Positions 26,440 through 36,710 of a stretch of DNA of 64,000 nucleotides are shown one piece after another. Source of the stretch: Bordetella parapertussis (GTDB taxonomy: Bacteria; Pseudomonadota; Gammaproteobacteria; Burkholderiales; Burkholderiaceae_B); assembly GCA_945903445.1 (NCBI GenBank), contig CAMDNZ010000001.1, positions 1 through 64,000 on the forward strand, written 5' to 3'. The notes below the pieces were generated by a model. The model was given only the letters and a program-made list of their open reading frames with translations. It made no database searches and had not been told where the DNA came from. The position numbers were made by a program, and so were the translations under genes. Position 1 is the first letter of the stretch. The number at the start of each line of letters is the position of its first letter.

Positions 26440-28278
26440 TCAATCCAAGTCTTCGGTGAACAATGACAGGTTGCCGTGTTTGACCTTGTGTTTGACGTGC
26501 GCTGCGGCCGAAGCGATGTCTTCCGGTCGCAGGCGGCGCGCCGGTGTCTTGCCCACGCGCAAGGCACCGATGCCCAAGGTGACGAACGGGAAGAATCGCA
26601 AGACGCCATACCGGTCTTCGGCCTCGATGCCCCGGCGTTGATGACCTTCATCGTCGTATAAGGCGATGGCCTGGGCATTGAATTCGGCGATGATGCGGTC
26701 TGCCCGTGCCTGCCAGTCGGCGCTGCGGAACAGGATGACGAAATCGTCTCCCCCTACGTGTCCGACGAAATCGCGTTGCGGATCGCAACACCGACGAATC
26801 ACGTCGGCGCACAACAGAATCATGTCGTCGCCGCGCCAATAGCCGTAGACGTCGTTGAACGGTTTGAAATTGTTCAGATCGCAGTAGCAGGTCACGAACT
26901 CGCTGCCTTCTTCCAGCAAGGCAGCGATATGCTGGCTGATCGGGATGTTGCCGGGCAGCGAGGTCAGTGGGTTGGCGTAACGCGCCGCTTCGATCCGCAT
27001 TTCGGTCACCGAACGCACGAGCGCCTCACCGGTACCCAGCCCGTCATACAGCCCTTCTCGGGTAATGATGAAGCCATCGAGCAGGTAACGTTGATCTTCG
27101 GAAATCAGAACGTGACTAAGCTGGTCGATGGAAACGTTCAGTTCGACTCGCACCGGCTCGGTGTTCATGAAGGTCGAGCATGGGTTGCGACCGAACAGCT
27201 CGCGCGTATAGCGCTGTGCATAGCGTTCGGAAAAGTCGCGGCGGTTGATAATGCCTACCGGCCGGAAGGTGTCGTCGACAATGGCCACCGCATGCAGCGT
27301 TTTGTGTTCGGCAAACAGTTTGTGGACGTCGTCGTTGGTGTGAGTAGGGCGCAATACCGGCGCGGTGATGCGCAGGCTGGCGGCCGTCCCTTCCTTCTGG
27401 CTGGCCGATACCGATGCGCTGGTTCGGGCCGCCAGTACCAAAGAGGCTTGTGACTTCATGACGGCACGCAGTTCGGGACGAGGCTTGCCCAGGAAAAAAC
27501 CCTGCGCGTAGCGGATGCCCAGCTCGCGCACACATTGCAGGTCGGCACCGTTTTCGATGCCTTCGGCCAACAAAGACGCGCCTAGTGTCTGCGCCACCGC
27601 CATGGCCGAACGCATCAGTTTTTGACGACGCTCGTCGTGTGCGATGTTGTTGAAAAAATACCGATCGATCTTGACCAGATCGGGTTGGACCTCGGCCCAC
27701 AATTGCAGGCTGGAATAGCCCACGCCGTAATCGTCGAGTGCGATGCGGACCCCGCTGACGCGCAGGCTCGCGAAGGCGGCGATCAGGGCTTCCATGTGGG
27801 GCGCGACCGGATCGTACTCCGTCAGCTCCAACACGATTCGACCGAGCGGGACGGTGGTTTTGCCGAACAGATGGTGGGGCAGGGCTTCGCCCCACAGCCG
27901 CCACTGCTGCACGATGACGGCAGCCGACATGTTGATGAATAAAAAGCCGGGCTTTTCGCCCGGAGGCGTCATGATGTCCGACTGCGCCGTAAACCCGCTC
28001 AGCGCAGCATGCACACTGGCCAGCTCGAGTTCGGGATGCAGATGCAGGCGCCGCGCCTCGCCAAACAACGCGTCGGGATTACGCATGGCGGTGTCGGCGG
28101 GCCCGCGAATCAAACTCTCGTGCCCATATATTCTTTGCTGGGTCAGGTCGATAACGGGCTGAAAGTGCGGCGTGAGCAGTCCTTGACTGAGAATCTCGGT
28201 CAGGCTGGGGGTCGGTAGCGTCGGGATGTGAAGGCCGCCCACCGCCGCGAGCGGGGCAGGATGTACGGACATGGACAT
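26440..28278 (-). CDS. EAL-CBS-GGDEF c-di-GMP turnover protein
   Basis: 612-aa cytoplasmic protein. An N-terminal EAL phosphodiesterase domain (about 25-270) retains its metal and catalytic residues in ESLIRG, LFINMSA, VLELTEYDP, IALDDYGVGYSSL, LVKIDRYF, LLAEGIENG and YAQGFFLGKP. A CBS pair follows (about 300-420), then a GGDEF domain whose signature is VGGDDFVIL. EAL before GGDEF, split by CBS, is the order of an FimX-unlike, CBS-linked family. The phosphodiesterase looks active; the cyclase may be active or regulatory. Start ATG 28278 has GAGG nine bases upstream. Confidence 0.88.
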   Translation of the reverse strand: MSMSVHPAPLAAVGGLHIPTLPTPSLTEILSQGLLTPHFQPVIDLTQQRIYGHESLIRGPADTAMRNPDALFGEARRLHLHPELELASVHAALSGFTAQSDIMTPPGEKPGFLFINMSAAVIVQQWRLWGEALPHHLFGKTTVPLGRIVLELTEYDPVAPHMEALIAAFASLRVSGVRIALDDYGVGYSSLQLWAEVQPDLVKIDRYFFNNIAHDERRQKLMRSAMAVAQTLGASLLAEGIENGADLQCVRELGIRYAQGFFLGKPRPELRAVMKSQASLVLAARTSASVSASQKEGTAASLRITAPVLRPTHTNDDVHKLFAEHKTLHAVAIVDDTFRPVGIINRRDFSERYAQRYTRELFGRNPCSTFMNTEPVRVELNVSIDQLSHVLISEDQRYLLDGFIITREGLYDGLGTGEALVRSVTEMRIEAARYANPLTSLPGNIPISQHIAALLEEGSEFVTCYCDLNNFKPFNDVYGYWRGDDMILLCADVIRRCCDPQRDFVGHVGGDDFVILFRSADWQARADRIIAEFNAQAIALYDDEGHQRRGIEAEDRYGVLRFFPFVTLGIGALRVGKTPARRLRPEDIASAAAHVKHKVKHGNLSLFTEDLD

Positions 28279-28463
28279 GGACGGCGGACCTCGAATGACA
28301 TTTATTTGAAAGAGTGTTGCAGCATATTGTGACATTCGTACGAAAATCACAAAATCAATTCACTTTTTTCGGGTGTTGTGTATCCGCCGCATTCGAGCAC
28401 GGCGCATCCGAGCCGTCGCTGCCGTCCGAAACACGGCGGGGGTAGCGGGCCGCACGCAGGCCA

Positions 28464-29276
28464 TCAGCGGATGCCGAATCGCTGCACGATTGTGTCTTGG
28501 AGGCGAGCGGACGTCAGCTCGCCCATATGAGAATCGACCAATCGACCTTCGGCGTCGAAGAACAAGGTGGTCGGTAAACCTCGCGATTGTGCGGCCCGCA
28601 TGGTCTCCGAGTTTGGATCCAACAGCACGTGATCCAATTTCAGGCCCTCACGGGCCAGATACGCCTGTGCGACCTGAGCCGATTCGCCCTGATTCACCAT
28701 GACGATGGCGACGCCCGGAAACTGATCCTGAGCCTGCTCGAATACCGGCATTTCACGACGACAAGGCGGGCACCAACTGGCCCATAGGTTCAGCACGACC
28801 GGTTTTCCGGCATAGGCGTTCAAAGCGATCGGGCGGGCGTCCAGCGTCGTCAGCGCCACGTTGGGCAAGGCAAGCGACGACTGCCGCATGCCGTCGAGCA
28901 CGGCGTTCAGGCCAAACCAGACCGCGATCCCTGCCGCCATACCGGCGACGACCGGCACTCGGATGCTCGCGATGCGGCGGCTGCGCCATCCCACGAACAA
29001 CAGCGCGGCGACAACGCCTGTCCATAGCGAAAATCCACCGTCGCCGATGGCGATCATGGACCAGGGCTGCGCCGAGTATTCGCGCCACCACTGGGCGATA
29101 TATCCGAGACGAGCCACCAGCAAGCCGACGAACAGGGCGTCCAGGATCAAGCTGCTTGCGGTTCGGCCCGGCACGTTCGTCAGAAAAAGCGCCAATACGC
29201 GAGTCACCGTCCAGGCAAGGACGAGCGCGACCAGTACGACAACCGCACTGATAGGAAATGGGCCAAAACTGAGCAT
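28464..29276 (-). CDS. Lgt-like membrane domain fused to TlpA thioredoxin domain
   Basis: 270-aa protein. The first ~130 residues are membrane helices resembling the start of prolipoprotein diacylglyceryl transferase: FGPFPISAVVV, LILDALFVGLLVARLGYIAQWW and GDGGFSLWTGVVAALL. The rest is a TlpA/ResA thioredoxin domain with active site WASWCPPCRREMPVF and GLPTTLFFDAEGRLV, facing the periplasm. It probably reduces disulphides (cytochrome c maturation or similar). The Lgt-like part lacks the full catalytic region, so it is likely only an anchor or electron carrier. Start ATG 29276 chosen over 29366. Confidence 0.82.
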   Translation of the reverse strand: MLSFGPFPISAVVVLVALVLAWTVTRVLALFLTNVPGRTASSLILDALFVGLLVARLGYIAQWWREYSAQPWSMIAIGDGGFSLWTGVVAALLFVGWRSRRIASIRVPVVAGMAAGIAVWFGLNAVLDGMRQSSLALPNVALTTLDARPIALNAYAGKPVVLNLWASWCPPCRREMPVFEQAQDQFPGVAIVMVNQGESAQVAQAYLAREGLKLDHVLLDPNSETMRAAQSRGLPTTLFFDAEGRLVDSHMGELTSARLQDTIVQRFGIR

Positions 29277-29446
29277 GATGGGGCGTGTCGATAAGATGGG
29301 GGTAGCGAGCGCAATTCTGGGATGAAAACAGGATCGATGCGTAGGCATCCTATCAGTCGAACCCATACCGCCGAATACGACGCTTGGGTAAAAAAGGATA
29401 ATCGGCCACGATCACGACACGCAGTGACCTTGAATCCTTTGCCCCA

Positions 29447-29497
29447 AACGCACAAGGCCCGTCAGCGGCGAGTCACCGCGTTCGGGCCTTGTGCGTT
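29447..29497 (-). terminator. Strong palindrome downstream of serA
   Basis: A 15-bp perfect stem pairs 29447-29461 with 29483-29497 (arm AACGCACAAGGCCCG) and encloses a second small stem GCGG/CCGC. It lies between serA and the TlpA-like gene, both on the minus strand. No U-tract follows on either strand. Probably a serA terminator or mRNA-end stabiliser. Confidence 0.6.
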
Positions 29498-29520
29498 CGT
29501 GCAAGTCGCTCGGTTTAACC

Positions 29521-29580
29521 AGATCGCATCTGACCGAACGATCTAAATCGGTGGGGACGTGCTGAGTGAAGATGCGATCT
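29521..29580. repeat. Nested inverted repeats after serA
   Basis: AGATCGCATC (29521-29530) is the exact reverse complement of GATGCGATCT (29571-29580). Inside, ACCGA (29533-29537) pairs with TCGGT (29548-29552). Together they could fold into a branched structure just past the serA stop at 29632 on the minus strand. Confidence 0.5.
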
Positions 29581-29631
29581 GTTCTGGGACGAGGCGATGC
29601 AGGCTTCGCCGCGACCGATGGCCGGCGCCGA

Positions 29632-30870
<1,239 letters not shown>

Positions 30871-30977
30871 GGTGGTGAATCGGGCGGGAAGCCGGGGGTT
30901 TGCAGGGGTAGATAAGCATCAAGCATAACGCGTCTGGAGTGGGTTCGTCTGGCGTGCCGCTGCACTTCGCCATGTAA

Positions 30978-32078
30978 TTACTTACAGCCGTAGCGAAGCA
31001 GGCGTTCGCTCAGGCTGCCCTGTTTTCTGTGGAGAAGGAATTGCATGGCAGCGAAACGCTGATCGTCGTCCAGCGGGTCGAGCAGAAACGGGAAGACGTT
31101 TGTTGCCCCAATATCGGCGAAAACATTGTATTGATCCGCCGATACATAGTGCTCAGTGTGTGTCCACGGCAACTGCATCAATCGGTCGTAGGGCAGAGCC
31201 GGGTTTATCTTCAGGGTCTCCGAAGAAAGCGCCTTCACTATTGGAGAGGCTCCATAAAAAATCGGATCATGTTGCGAGAATAGCTTCTTCATTTCGTGCA
31301 GGCGATTCGATTTTTCTGCCGCCGTCATTTCCGAGTCGAAAATCCTCGGTATCAGAACTATCGCCACAGTTGATTTTGGTTTCATTCTGGCACGCACTGC
31401 CTTGAGGCTCTCGCTGATTTCTTGCGTGGTCAATACTCGCTGCATACCCGACGAATCGATGTAATTTCCACCCAGCCAGATAACGACGTCCCGATCCAGC
31501 AGAGCGGGATTTTCCGAATCCTGATCGCTACGAGGTTTTTCAGACACTGTTTCGATTGCTAATGGCGCCGTCTGGACTGCGTAATTTTTCAGGTGAAAAG
31601 AAGCCTTTTCATTCCGTTTCGATAACAAATCGATCTGTGACTGTGGGAAGAAAAACCGTATGGGAAGGCGCTCGCCGGATGACTCCAGATATCTTACGAT
31701 GGTGGAATCGATCAAATGGGAATAAATACCTATTTGTTTGTTCTTCCAGGCCGGCAGCATGCGTCCCGACTGTAATGCTTCGTCTGCGGCACCCTGGCCG
31801 ACGATGAGAAGACATGAATATGCGCTTGAGTCGATGTTATCAAGCCCTACGGTGGACAAATTTAGTACATCCGGCTTTTTCTTTGACCGCCAATGGCTGG
31901 CCAACGCGGCGGCCCCTCTGGCATCACCGCCTTGACCTTTAGTGAGAATCAGGACGCCAGGATCGGGACGATCCACCACCTGGTCTTTCGAATGAACAAT
32001 CGGTTGATGTCCAAGAAAAAAGCACAGTATCGAAATTGGAATGCCGTGTTTTGCGAACGTCAAAGCAGTTTTTTCCAT
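30978..32078 (-). CDS. Unrecognised protein, possibly exported
   Basis: 366-aa protein that I cannot assign. The N-terminus is hydrophobic (ALTFAKHGIPISILCFFLG), compatible with a signal peptide or anchor. A domain beginning VLILTKGQGGDARGAAALA and a later VVIWLGGNYIDSSG give a Rossmann/glycosyltransferase-B-like feel, and HYVSADQYNVFADIGATNVFPFLL near the end could be a ligand-binding loop. A distant likeness to ELM1-type proteins is possible but unproven. Base and codon usage is more AT-rich than its neighbours, suggesting transfer. ATG 32078 is chosen; TTG 32093 is an alternative. No ribosome site is evident. Confidence 0.65.
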   Translation of the reverse strand: MEKTALTFAKHGIPISILCFFLGHQPIVHSKDQVVDRPDPGVLILTKGQGGDARGAAALASHWRSKKKPDVLNLSTVGLDNIDSSAYSCLLIVGQGAADEALQSGRMLPAWKNKQIGIYSHLIDSTIVRYLESSGERLPIRFFFPQSQIDLLSKRNEKASFHLKNYAVQTAPLAIETVSEKPRSDQDSENPALLDRDVVIWLGGNYIDSSGMQRVLTTQEISESLKAVRARMKPKSTVAIVLIPRIFDSEMTAAEKSNRLHEMKKLFSQHDPIFYGASPIVKALSSETLKINPALPYDRLMQLPWTHTEHYVSADQYNVFADIGATNVFPFLLDPLDDDQRFAAMQFLLHRKQGSLSERLLRYGCK

Positions 32079-32218
32079 GAGTCGATCTGGCAATGGACGA
32101 CGTCAAGCCCCAATTGTCGCAGCTGCGATACGATGTCACGACGGAGCGTCTACGGCACCCTAGCAGGCCCAGCCCATCAGGTCTATGGCGGGCGATCGAA
32201 ACTGGTATTTCACGTGCC

Positions 32219-32848
32219 TTAAGAGGGCGTGTCTCGACGCGATTCGTCGGGAATACGTGGGTAATTCTTCTGAAATTCGGCGACGCCCATCTTCTTGCGC
32301 AGGAATGCGATCTGGCGTTCGATCTGTAAAGTGAAAGGCTGCAATAGCAAGTGGTGACTGCGTGGACTGTCCAGCACGTCCAAAGCGGCAGCGACCGCTT
32401 CCACTGTCGAATAACTATCGGCCCGAGATGATTTTCGTAGTCGATAATTGGAAGCCGCGTGTGTGCTGCTTGGCGCGGGCAGCGCCATCCGGTGCATCGT
32501 ACGCAAAGCGGGGTGAGTCCGTAATGTCGCGGCAGCATGACGCCATGTGCCATCCAATGTCACCAAGACATAGGGGCCGGGCGGCCGGGGCCGGGCAGGA
32601 ACGCCCGGCTCGTCAGGATAGAGCAACAGGGGCGTGTGTCCGGCGACATCCCAATCGGAGGATTTGAACGACTCCCGAGCGGTGACACGGGCATCGACCA
32701 GTCCCAGCGCTATCCATCGAGCGGTATTCAACGGGTGGGTGGTTTCGTCGGGATGCTGAAGGATCCGAACGGGGGTGGAATTGTCGATGACCGATAGCGC
32801 CGAACACACGCATTGCGTCGCAAGCAGGCCGCAGCCTGAGCACCGCAT
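32219..32848 (-). CDS. DTW-domain protein (tRNA-uridine aminocarboxypropyltransferase-like)
   Basis: DTW proteins such as TapT transfer the aminocarboxypropyl group of SAM to tRNA uridine (acp3U). The N-terminus holds a zinc-knuckle-like MRCSGCGLLATQCVC. The core shows HPDETTHPLNTARWIALGL, LLYPDEPG, the signature VLVTLDGTWRHAAATLR and NYRLRKSSRADSYSTVEAVA. The start is uncertain: ATG 32848 or GTG 32881. Stop lies about 140 bases from the unassigned gene on the same strand. Confidence 0.85.
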   Translation of the reverse strand: MRCSGCGLLATQCVCSALSVIDNSTPVRILQHPDETTHPLNTARWIALGLVDARVTARESFKSSDWDVAGHTPLLLYPDEPGVPARPRPPGPYVLVTLDGTWRHAAATLRTHPALRTMHRMALPAPSSTHAASNYRLRKSSRADSYSTVEAVAAALDVLDSPRSHHLLLQPFTLQIERQIAFLRKKMGVAEFQKNYPRIPDESRRDTPS

Positions 32849-32913
32849 CCGTTTGCCTTGATTATCGAACGACAAAACCACCTATTGCCTATATAAAACT
32901 GGGTAAAGCTCGT

Positions 32914-35109
32914 TTAGAACGATACCGTGGCGGTAGCAAAATACGAGCGCCCGACTTCGTTGTACGTATTGGCACCAGCATAATCTGATGAGCCGCCACG
33001 ATACAACTGTTTGTCGAACAGATTGTTCACGCCCACCACGAACCGGATGTTCTTGTTCAAGCGATAGTTTGCGTTCAAGCCGAACAGGGCGTAGGGTTTG
33101 ACGTCACGCTGATACTGCTCCTCGATCGCCAGGTTGCGGCGATTCTGGAACGAAGGCGACTTCTGCTTGCCGTACCACACCGCATTGGCCTGGAAGCCCA
33201 GTTGCTCGGTCGCCATCCAGTCCACCGTGGTGTTCACGGTGAATTTTGGGATGATACTCAGTGGTTCGCCCGTGGTCTTGTCTTCCGACTCGATCATGTA
33301 GGTGAAGTTGGTGTTCCAGTCGATGGTGGGCGTGACGGGGATGAATACGTTGCCCTCCACGCCCTGGACGAGAGCCTTTCCGGTATTTACCCACTGCAGC
33401 ACGCGCTGGCCGTTGGGCAGCACATAGGCCGAACCGTTGCTGGCGACGATCTTGTTCTTGTAATCGTTGCGGAAGTAGGCCGCGCTGGTGCGCCACGTGC
33501 CCGAGTCGAACGCCAGGCCGATCTCCTTGTTCACGCTGGTCTCTGGGTCGAGATTCTCATTGCCTTGCAAGAAGCATCCGCCCGCATTGGTCTCTGACTG
33601 ATTGCAGCCAAAGCCCCGGCTATACAACAGGTAATTCGGATTCGATTGGTACAGGTTCGGTGCTTTGTAGGCGCGCGCGATGCCGCCTTTCAAGGTCAAT
33701 CGATCGGTCAGTTTGTGCGAGGCGTTCAGGCTCGGGCTCCAGTTGGTGCCGAACTCGTCGTGATGATCCATGCGTACACCCGGGGTGACGATGCTGCGTT
33801 TGCCCGCTTCAATGTTGTCTTCGATGAAAATCGCATAACTGCGCGCTTCGCTGCGATTATTGCCTCGGCTGAATCCGGTAATCGATCCGGGTGTCGGATC
33901 CCAGGTGTTGTTGCGCAAGGAACCGGGATCCACTAGCGATTCGCGCAGGTATTCGGCGCCGACGGTCAGCACTTGATCCAGCCCCAGGGTCAAGGGTACG
34001 TTGACCTCGCCACTGGCGCGCAAGTTTTTCAGTTGCGCCTTGTTCCAGCCCGCACCCTCTTGCGGCGCGCCTTCCGGTCCACCTGCCAGGCCTTCGTTCA
34101 GCCGCGCATTGCGGGTGTAGTCGTGTCCCAGCGCGAAGCGCGAATCGCCCCAATCCCAACGGCCACGATGCGTCAGGCTGAACGCATTGCGATGAATGGT
34201 GTTGGTCTCGCTGTCATACAGGCTATTGATATAGGCCGGATTGCCGCCTGCGTTGTTCAACATGGTGTCGCCCGCATAGCGGTTGCCTTGACGGCTGTAC
34301 GACATGTCCAAATCAACTGTCTGACGCGAGGTCAAGGCCCAGCTCAACAAGGCATTGACGTCTTGATTGACCACGCCTTCGCGGCCGGCCAGGTTGTTCT
34401 GGTCTGCAGTGTAGTTACGCTCGTTAATGTTCTGGGCATCGGGTGCCGTATCGGCATAGCTGCCATACACCCGGAACGACACCTTGTCGGTGATCGGCCC
34501 GCTCAGACGGAAATTGCTGCGGTGGGTTTCACCCTCGTCGCCGTTCTCCGGCTGATTGGTGAAGTAGGTGACAGAGCCCGACACCTTATCGGTCGGTCGC
34601 TTGGTGATGATGTTGACGACACCGCCCATGGCACCCGAACCATAGCGTGCCGCTGCCGGGCCTCGCAGCACTTCGATGCGTTCGATTTCTTCCGGCGGTA
34701 CCCAGTTCGAATCGCCGCGGGTATCGCGGTCGCCGTTCCAACCATAGCGTACCGAGTTGCGCGACGACACGGGCTTGCCGTCGATCAAGATCAGCGTGTT
34801 CTCCGGGCCCATGCCACGAATGTCGATCTGGCGAGCGTTGCCCCGGTTGCCGCTGGCGCTGTTGCCAGTCAGGTTGACACCCGGTTCGCGTCGAATGATT
34901 TCTGAGACGTCGGTTGCGGGCGGGCGTTTGGCGATGTCTTCGCTGGAAATGACAGAAACGCCGAGCGATTGCTTCACTTCCTGCTCGGCCGTTCCCAACA
35001 CTTCTACGGTTTGCAGTTGTTGAATCGGTTGTGCCGATTGCGCGAAGGCGGTACCAGATACCGCGACGAGCAGCGCGGCGTAATGAAGACGAAAACCTTG
35101 CGATGACAT
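32914..35109 (-). CDS. bfeA: TonB-dependent catecholate siderophore receptor (FepA/BfeA-like)
   Basis: 731-aa outer-membrane receptor for ferric enterobactin-type siderophores. A signal peptide (ALLVAVSGTAFAQ) and TonB box (QTVEVLGT) precede the plug domain with DVSEIIRREPGVNLTGN, DIRGMGPENTLILIDGKPV and RIEVLRGPAAARYGSGAMGG. The barrel contains the BfeA/FepA-specific RGFGCNQS...GGCFLQGNENLDPETSVNKEIG segment with its Cys pair and ends in a terminal Phe (ATVSF), as needed for BAM. No esterase or AraC regulator is adjacent, unlike in some Bordetella loci. A Fur-box-like site lies upstream. Confidence 0.9.
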   Translation of the reverse strand: MSSQGFRLHYAALLVAVSGTAFAQSAQPIQQLQTVEVLGTAEQEVKQSLGVSVISSEDIAKRPPATDVSEIIRREPGVNLTGNSASGNRGNARQIDIRGMGPENTLILIDGKPVSSRNSVRYGWNGDRDTRGDSNWVPPEEIERIEVLRGPAAARYGSGAMGGVVNIITKRPTDKVSGSVTYFTNQPENGDEGETHRSNFRLSGPITDKVSFRVYGSYADTAPDAQNINERNYTADQNNLAGREGVVNQDVNALLSWALTSRQTVDLDMSYSRQGNRYAGDTMLNNAGGNPAYINSLYDSETNTIHRNAFSLTHRGRWDWGDSRFALGHDYTRNARLNEGLAGGPEGAPQEGAGWNKAQLKNLRASGEVNVPLTLGLDQVLTVGAEYLRESLVDPGSLRNNTWDPTPGSITGFSRGNNRSEARSYAIFIEDNIEAGKRSIVTPGVRMDHHDEFGTNWSPSLNASHKLTDRLTLKGGIARAYKAPNLYQSNPNYLLYSRGFGCNQSETNAGGCFLQGNENLDPETSVNKEIGLAFDSGTWRTSAAYFRNDYKNKIVASNGSAYVLPNGQRVLQWVNTGKALVQGVEGNVFIPVTPTIDWNTNFTYMIESEDKTTGEPLSIIPKFTVNTTVDWMATEQLGFQANAVWYGKQKSPSFQNRRNLAIEEQYQRDVKPYALFGLNANYRLNKNIRFVVGVNNLFDKQLYRGGSSDYAGANTYNEVGRSYFATATVSF

Positions 35110-35160
35110 CTATCTTCCCTTCCCGAAGTGATCTGTCTGAAATTTGACGAGAAATTGTAT

Positions 35161-35179
35161 GGGAACGAGAATGATTTGT
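35161..35179 (-). promoter_or_regulatory. Possible Fur box upstream of the siderophore receptor
   Basis: GGGAACGAGAATGATTTGT lies about 52-70 bases upstream of the receptor start. On the minus strand it reads ACAAATCATTCTCGTTCCC, which partly fits the 7-1-7 Fur pattern. Iron repression of a catecholate receptor is expected; the match is imperfect. Confidence 0.4.
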
Positions 35180-35277
35180 CTTTATATGTAAAACCCAAGC
35201 TTGGACGTGTCGGCCCGAGGCGGCACGTGAGGCAGGTCAGGGAAGTGGGGCGAGGGCTACCGATGCCTGCTTAAGGG

Positions 35278-35297
35278 CGGGGCGGGATACCGCCCCG
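35278..35297. terminator. GC-rich hairpin between carbonic anhydrase and receptor genes
   Basis: CGGGGCGG (35278-35285) pairs with CCGCCCCG (35290-35297) across a GATA loop; an A-tract follows on the plus strand. It lies downstream of the minus-strand carbonic anhydrase gene, so it may end that transcript, though no U-tract follows in that direction. Confidence 0.5.
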
Positions 35298-35360
35298 TAA
35301 TGAGCAAAAAAATCGCGTTCCGGTGGCATGGGCGCGCCTAGCCGATAACACAGGCTTTCA

Positions 35361-36008
35361 TCACTCGTCGATCGGCCGATCCGGACAGGGCGCGAAAGCG
35401 CCGGTTTTTGGGTCGCGTACGAACAGCAGGCCGGTCGCCACGCCGAAATACGTGCCGTGAAGCTGCAAGGTGCCGGCTTTGACGCGTTGACGAATATAGG
35501 GGAAGGTCATCAGGTTGCTCAGGCTGTGCGCCACCACGTCCCATTCGAGTTGACGCAACTGAGAAGCCCGGTCGCCATGGGTACGATCGAGTTTTTCCGC
35601 CACGGGCGCGATTTGCGACATCCACTTGCCGATGAAGTCGCCTCGGGCTAAAGGCTCGGCACTGTCGTAGAAGGCCTTGATGCCGCCACAAGAGGCGTGC
35701 CCCATAACCACGATGTGTTTCACGTTCAGGCCGTTCACCGCGAATTCGATCGCAGCGCTCACGCCGTGATAGGAATCGGTGTTCGGTTCGTAGGGTGGCA
35801 CCAGATTGGCGACGTTCCGTGCGACGAACAGCTCGCCGGGCCCCATATCGAAAATGGCTTCGGGCGATACGCGCGAATCGCAACAGCCAATCACCATGAT
35901 TTCAGGCTCTTGTCCAAGCTCGCCTAATGCCTTGTAGCGGCTGCGTTCGCTGGGAAAGCGGCTGTTTAAAAAAGATTGATAACCTTGGTGGAGACGTTCT
36001 GGCAGCAT
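35361..36008 (-). CDS. beta-class carbonic anhydrase
   Basis: 215-aa zinc enzyme interconverting CO2 and bicarbonate. Zinc ligands are visible: Cys in VIGCCDSRVSPE with the adjacent Asp-Arg dyad, and His and Cys in VVMGHASCGGIKAF. FVARNVANLVPPYEP and FDMGPGELFV are the remaining family blocks. Start ATG 36008 (MLPERLHQGYQSF) is preferred over GTG 36035. Stand-alone; LysE-family exporter lies upstream on the same strand, 72 bases away. Confidence 0.93.
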   Translation of the reverse strand: MLPERLHQGYQSFLNSRFPSERSRYKALGELGQEPEIMVIGCCDSRVSPEAIFDMGPGELFVARNVANLVPPYEPNTDSYHGVSAAIEFAVNGLNVKHIVVMGHASCGGIKAFYDSAEPLARGDFIGKWMSQIAPVAEKLDRTHGDRASQLRQLEWDVVAHSLSNLMTFPYIRQRVKAGTLQLHGTYFGVATGLLFVRDPKTGAFAPCPDRPIDE

Positions 36009-36080
36009 GGGCGCTTTGGTAGTACGAAGGAACACCGATTGTAAACCGGTCCTGCGGGACTCGATTCTTTAGCCCTCCGA

Positions 36081-36710
36081 TCAGAACTTGCTCATCAACA
36101 GGCGCACGCCCGCCAAGGCAAAGAAGCCTGCCAATGCCGCGTCGATCCAGCGTCTGGCTCTTCGATATCCACGCACCATGACCGCTGTGGAGAACGCCAG
36201 CGCATACGTGCCGAAGACCAGTACCGACAGCGTGGCGCAGCCCAGCAGAACCCACGCCATGGCGTGCGGCGCCGCATTGGGGCGCAATCCCAAGGAAATA
36301 ATGGCAATCCAAGCCAGCACGGCTTTCGGATTGGTGATGTGCAGCAATAAGCCGCGGCGATACAAGCTGCCGGCATTCGGTACGGTATCGGACGTGGCAA
36401 GCGCGAAGTCTCGGGGTTCGAACGCCGATTTCGCAGCCTTCGACGCCAGGTACAGCAGATAAATACCGCCCAGAATTTTGATCGCGTATAAAGCATGCGC
36501 GTAGGCCGCCAAGAGCGCCGACACACCGGTTGCCGCCAGCGCTGCCCAGCTCATCGATCCCGTCACGACCCCGGCAGCCAATGCCAGCGCCGAGCGTCGC
36601 CCATGTTGCATGGCTGTTGCCATGATTGCCATATTGCTCGGGCCCGGGCTGGCCGTGGCCAGCACATAAGCGGCATAGACGGGCAATAGAGAAAGCAGGG
36701 TATCCATCAT
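36081..36710 (-). CDS. LysE/RhtB family amino acid exporter
   Basis: 209-aa inner-membrane protein with six predicted helices. The N-terminal VLATASPGPSNMAIMATAMQHGRRSALALAAG (as two segments) carries the PGP motif that defines the family. The central ILGGIYLLYLASKA and LLHITNPKAVLAWIAIIS blocks also match. Substrate, possibly homoserine/threonine or a neutral amino acid, cannot be told. Start ATG 36710. Confidence 0.9.
   Translation of the reverse strand: MMDTLLSLLPVYAAYVLATASPGPSNMAIMATAMQHGRRSALALAAGVVTGSMSWAALAATGVSALLAAYAHALYAIKILGGIYLLYLASKAAKSAFEPRDFALATSDTVPNAGSLYRRGLLLHITNPKAVLAWIAIISLGLRPNAAPHAMAWVLLGCATLSVLVFGTYALAFSTAVMVRGYRRARRWIDAALAGFFALAGVRLLMSKF

Noticed and set aside
30978..32078. 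Assignment to the ELM1 (mitochondrial fission/GT-B-like) family
   Set aside because: Only short, weak pattern matches at the N- and C-terminus; not enough to name the family.
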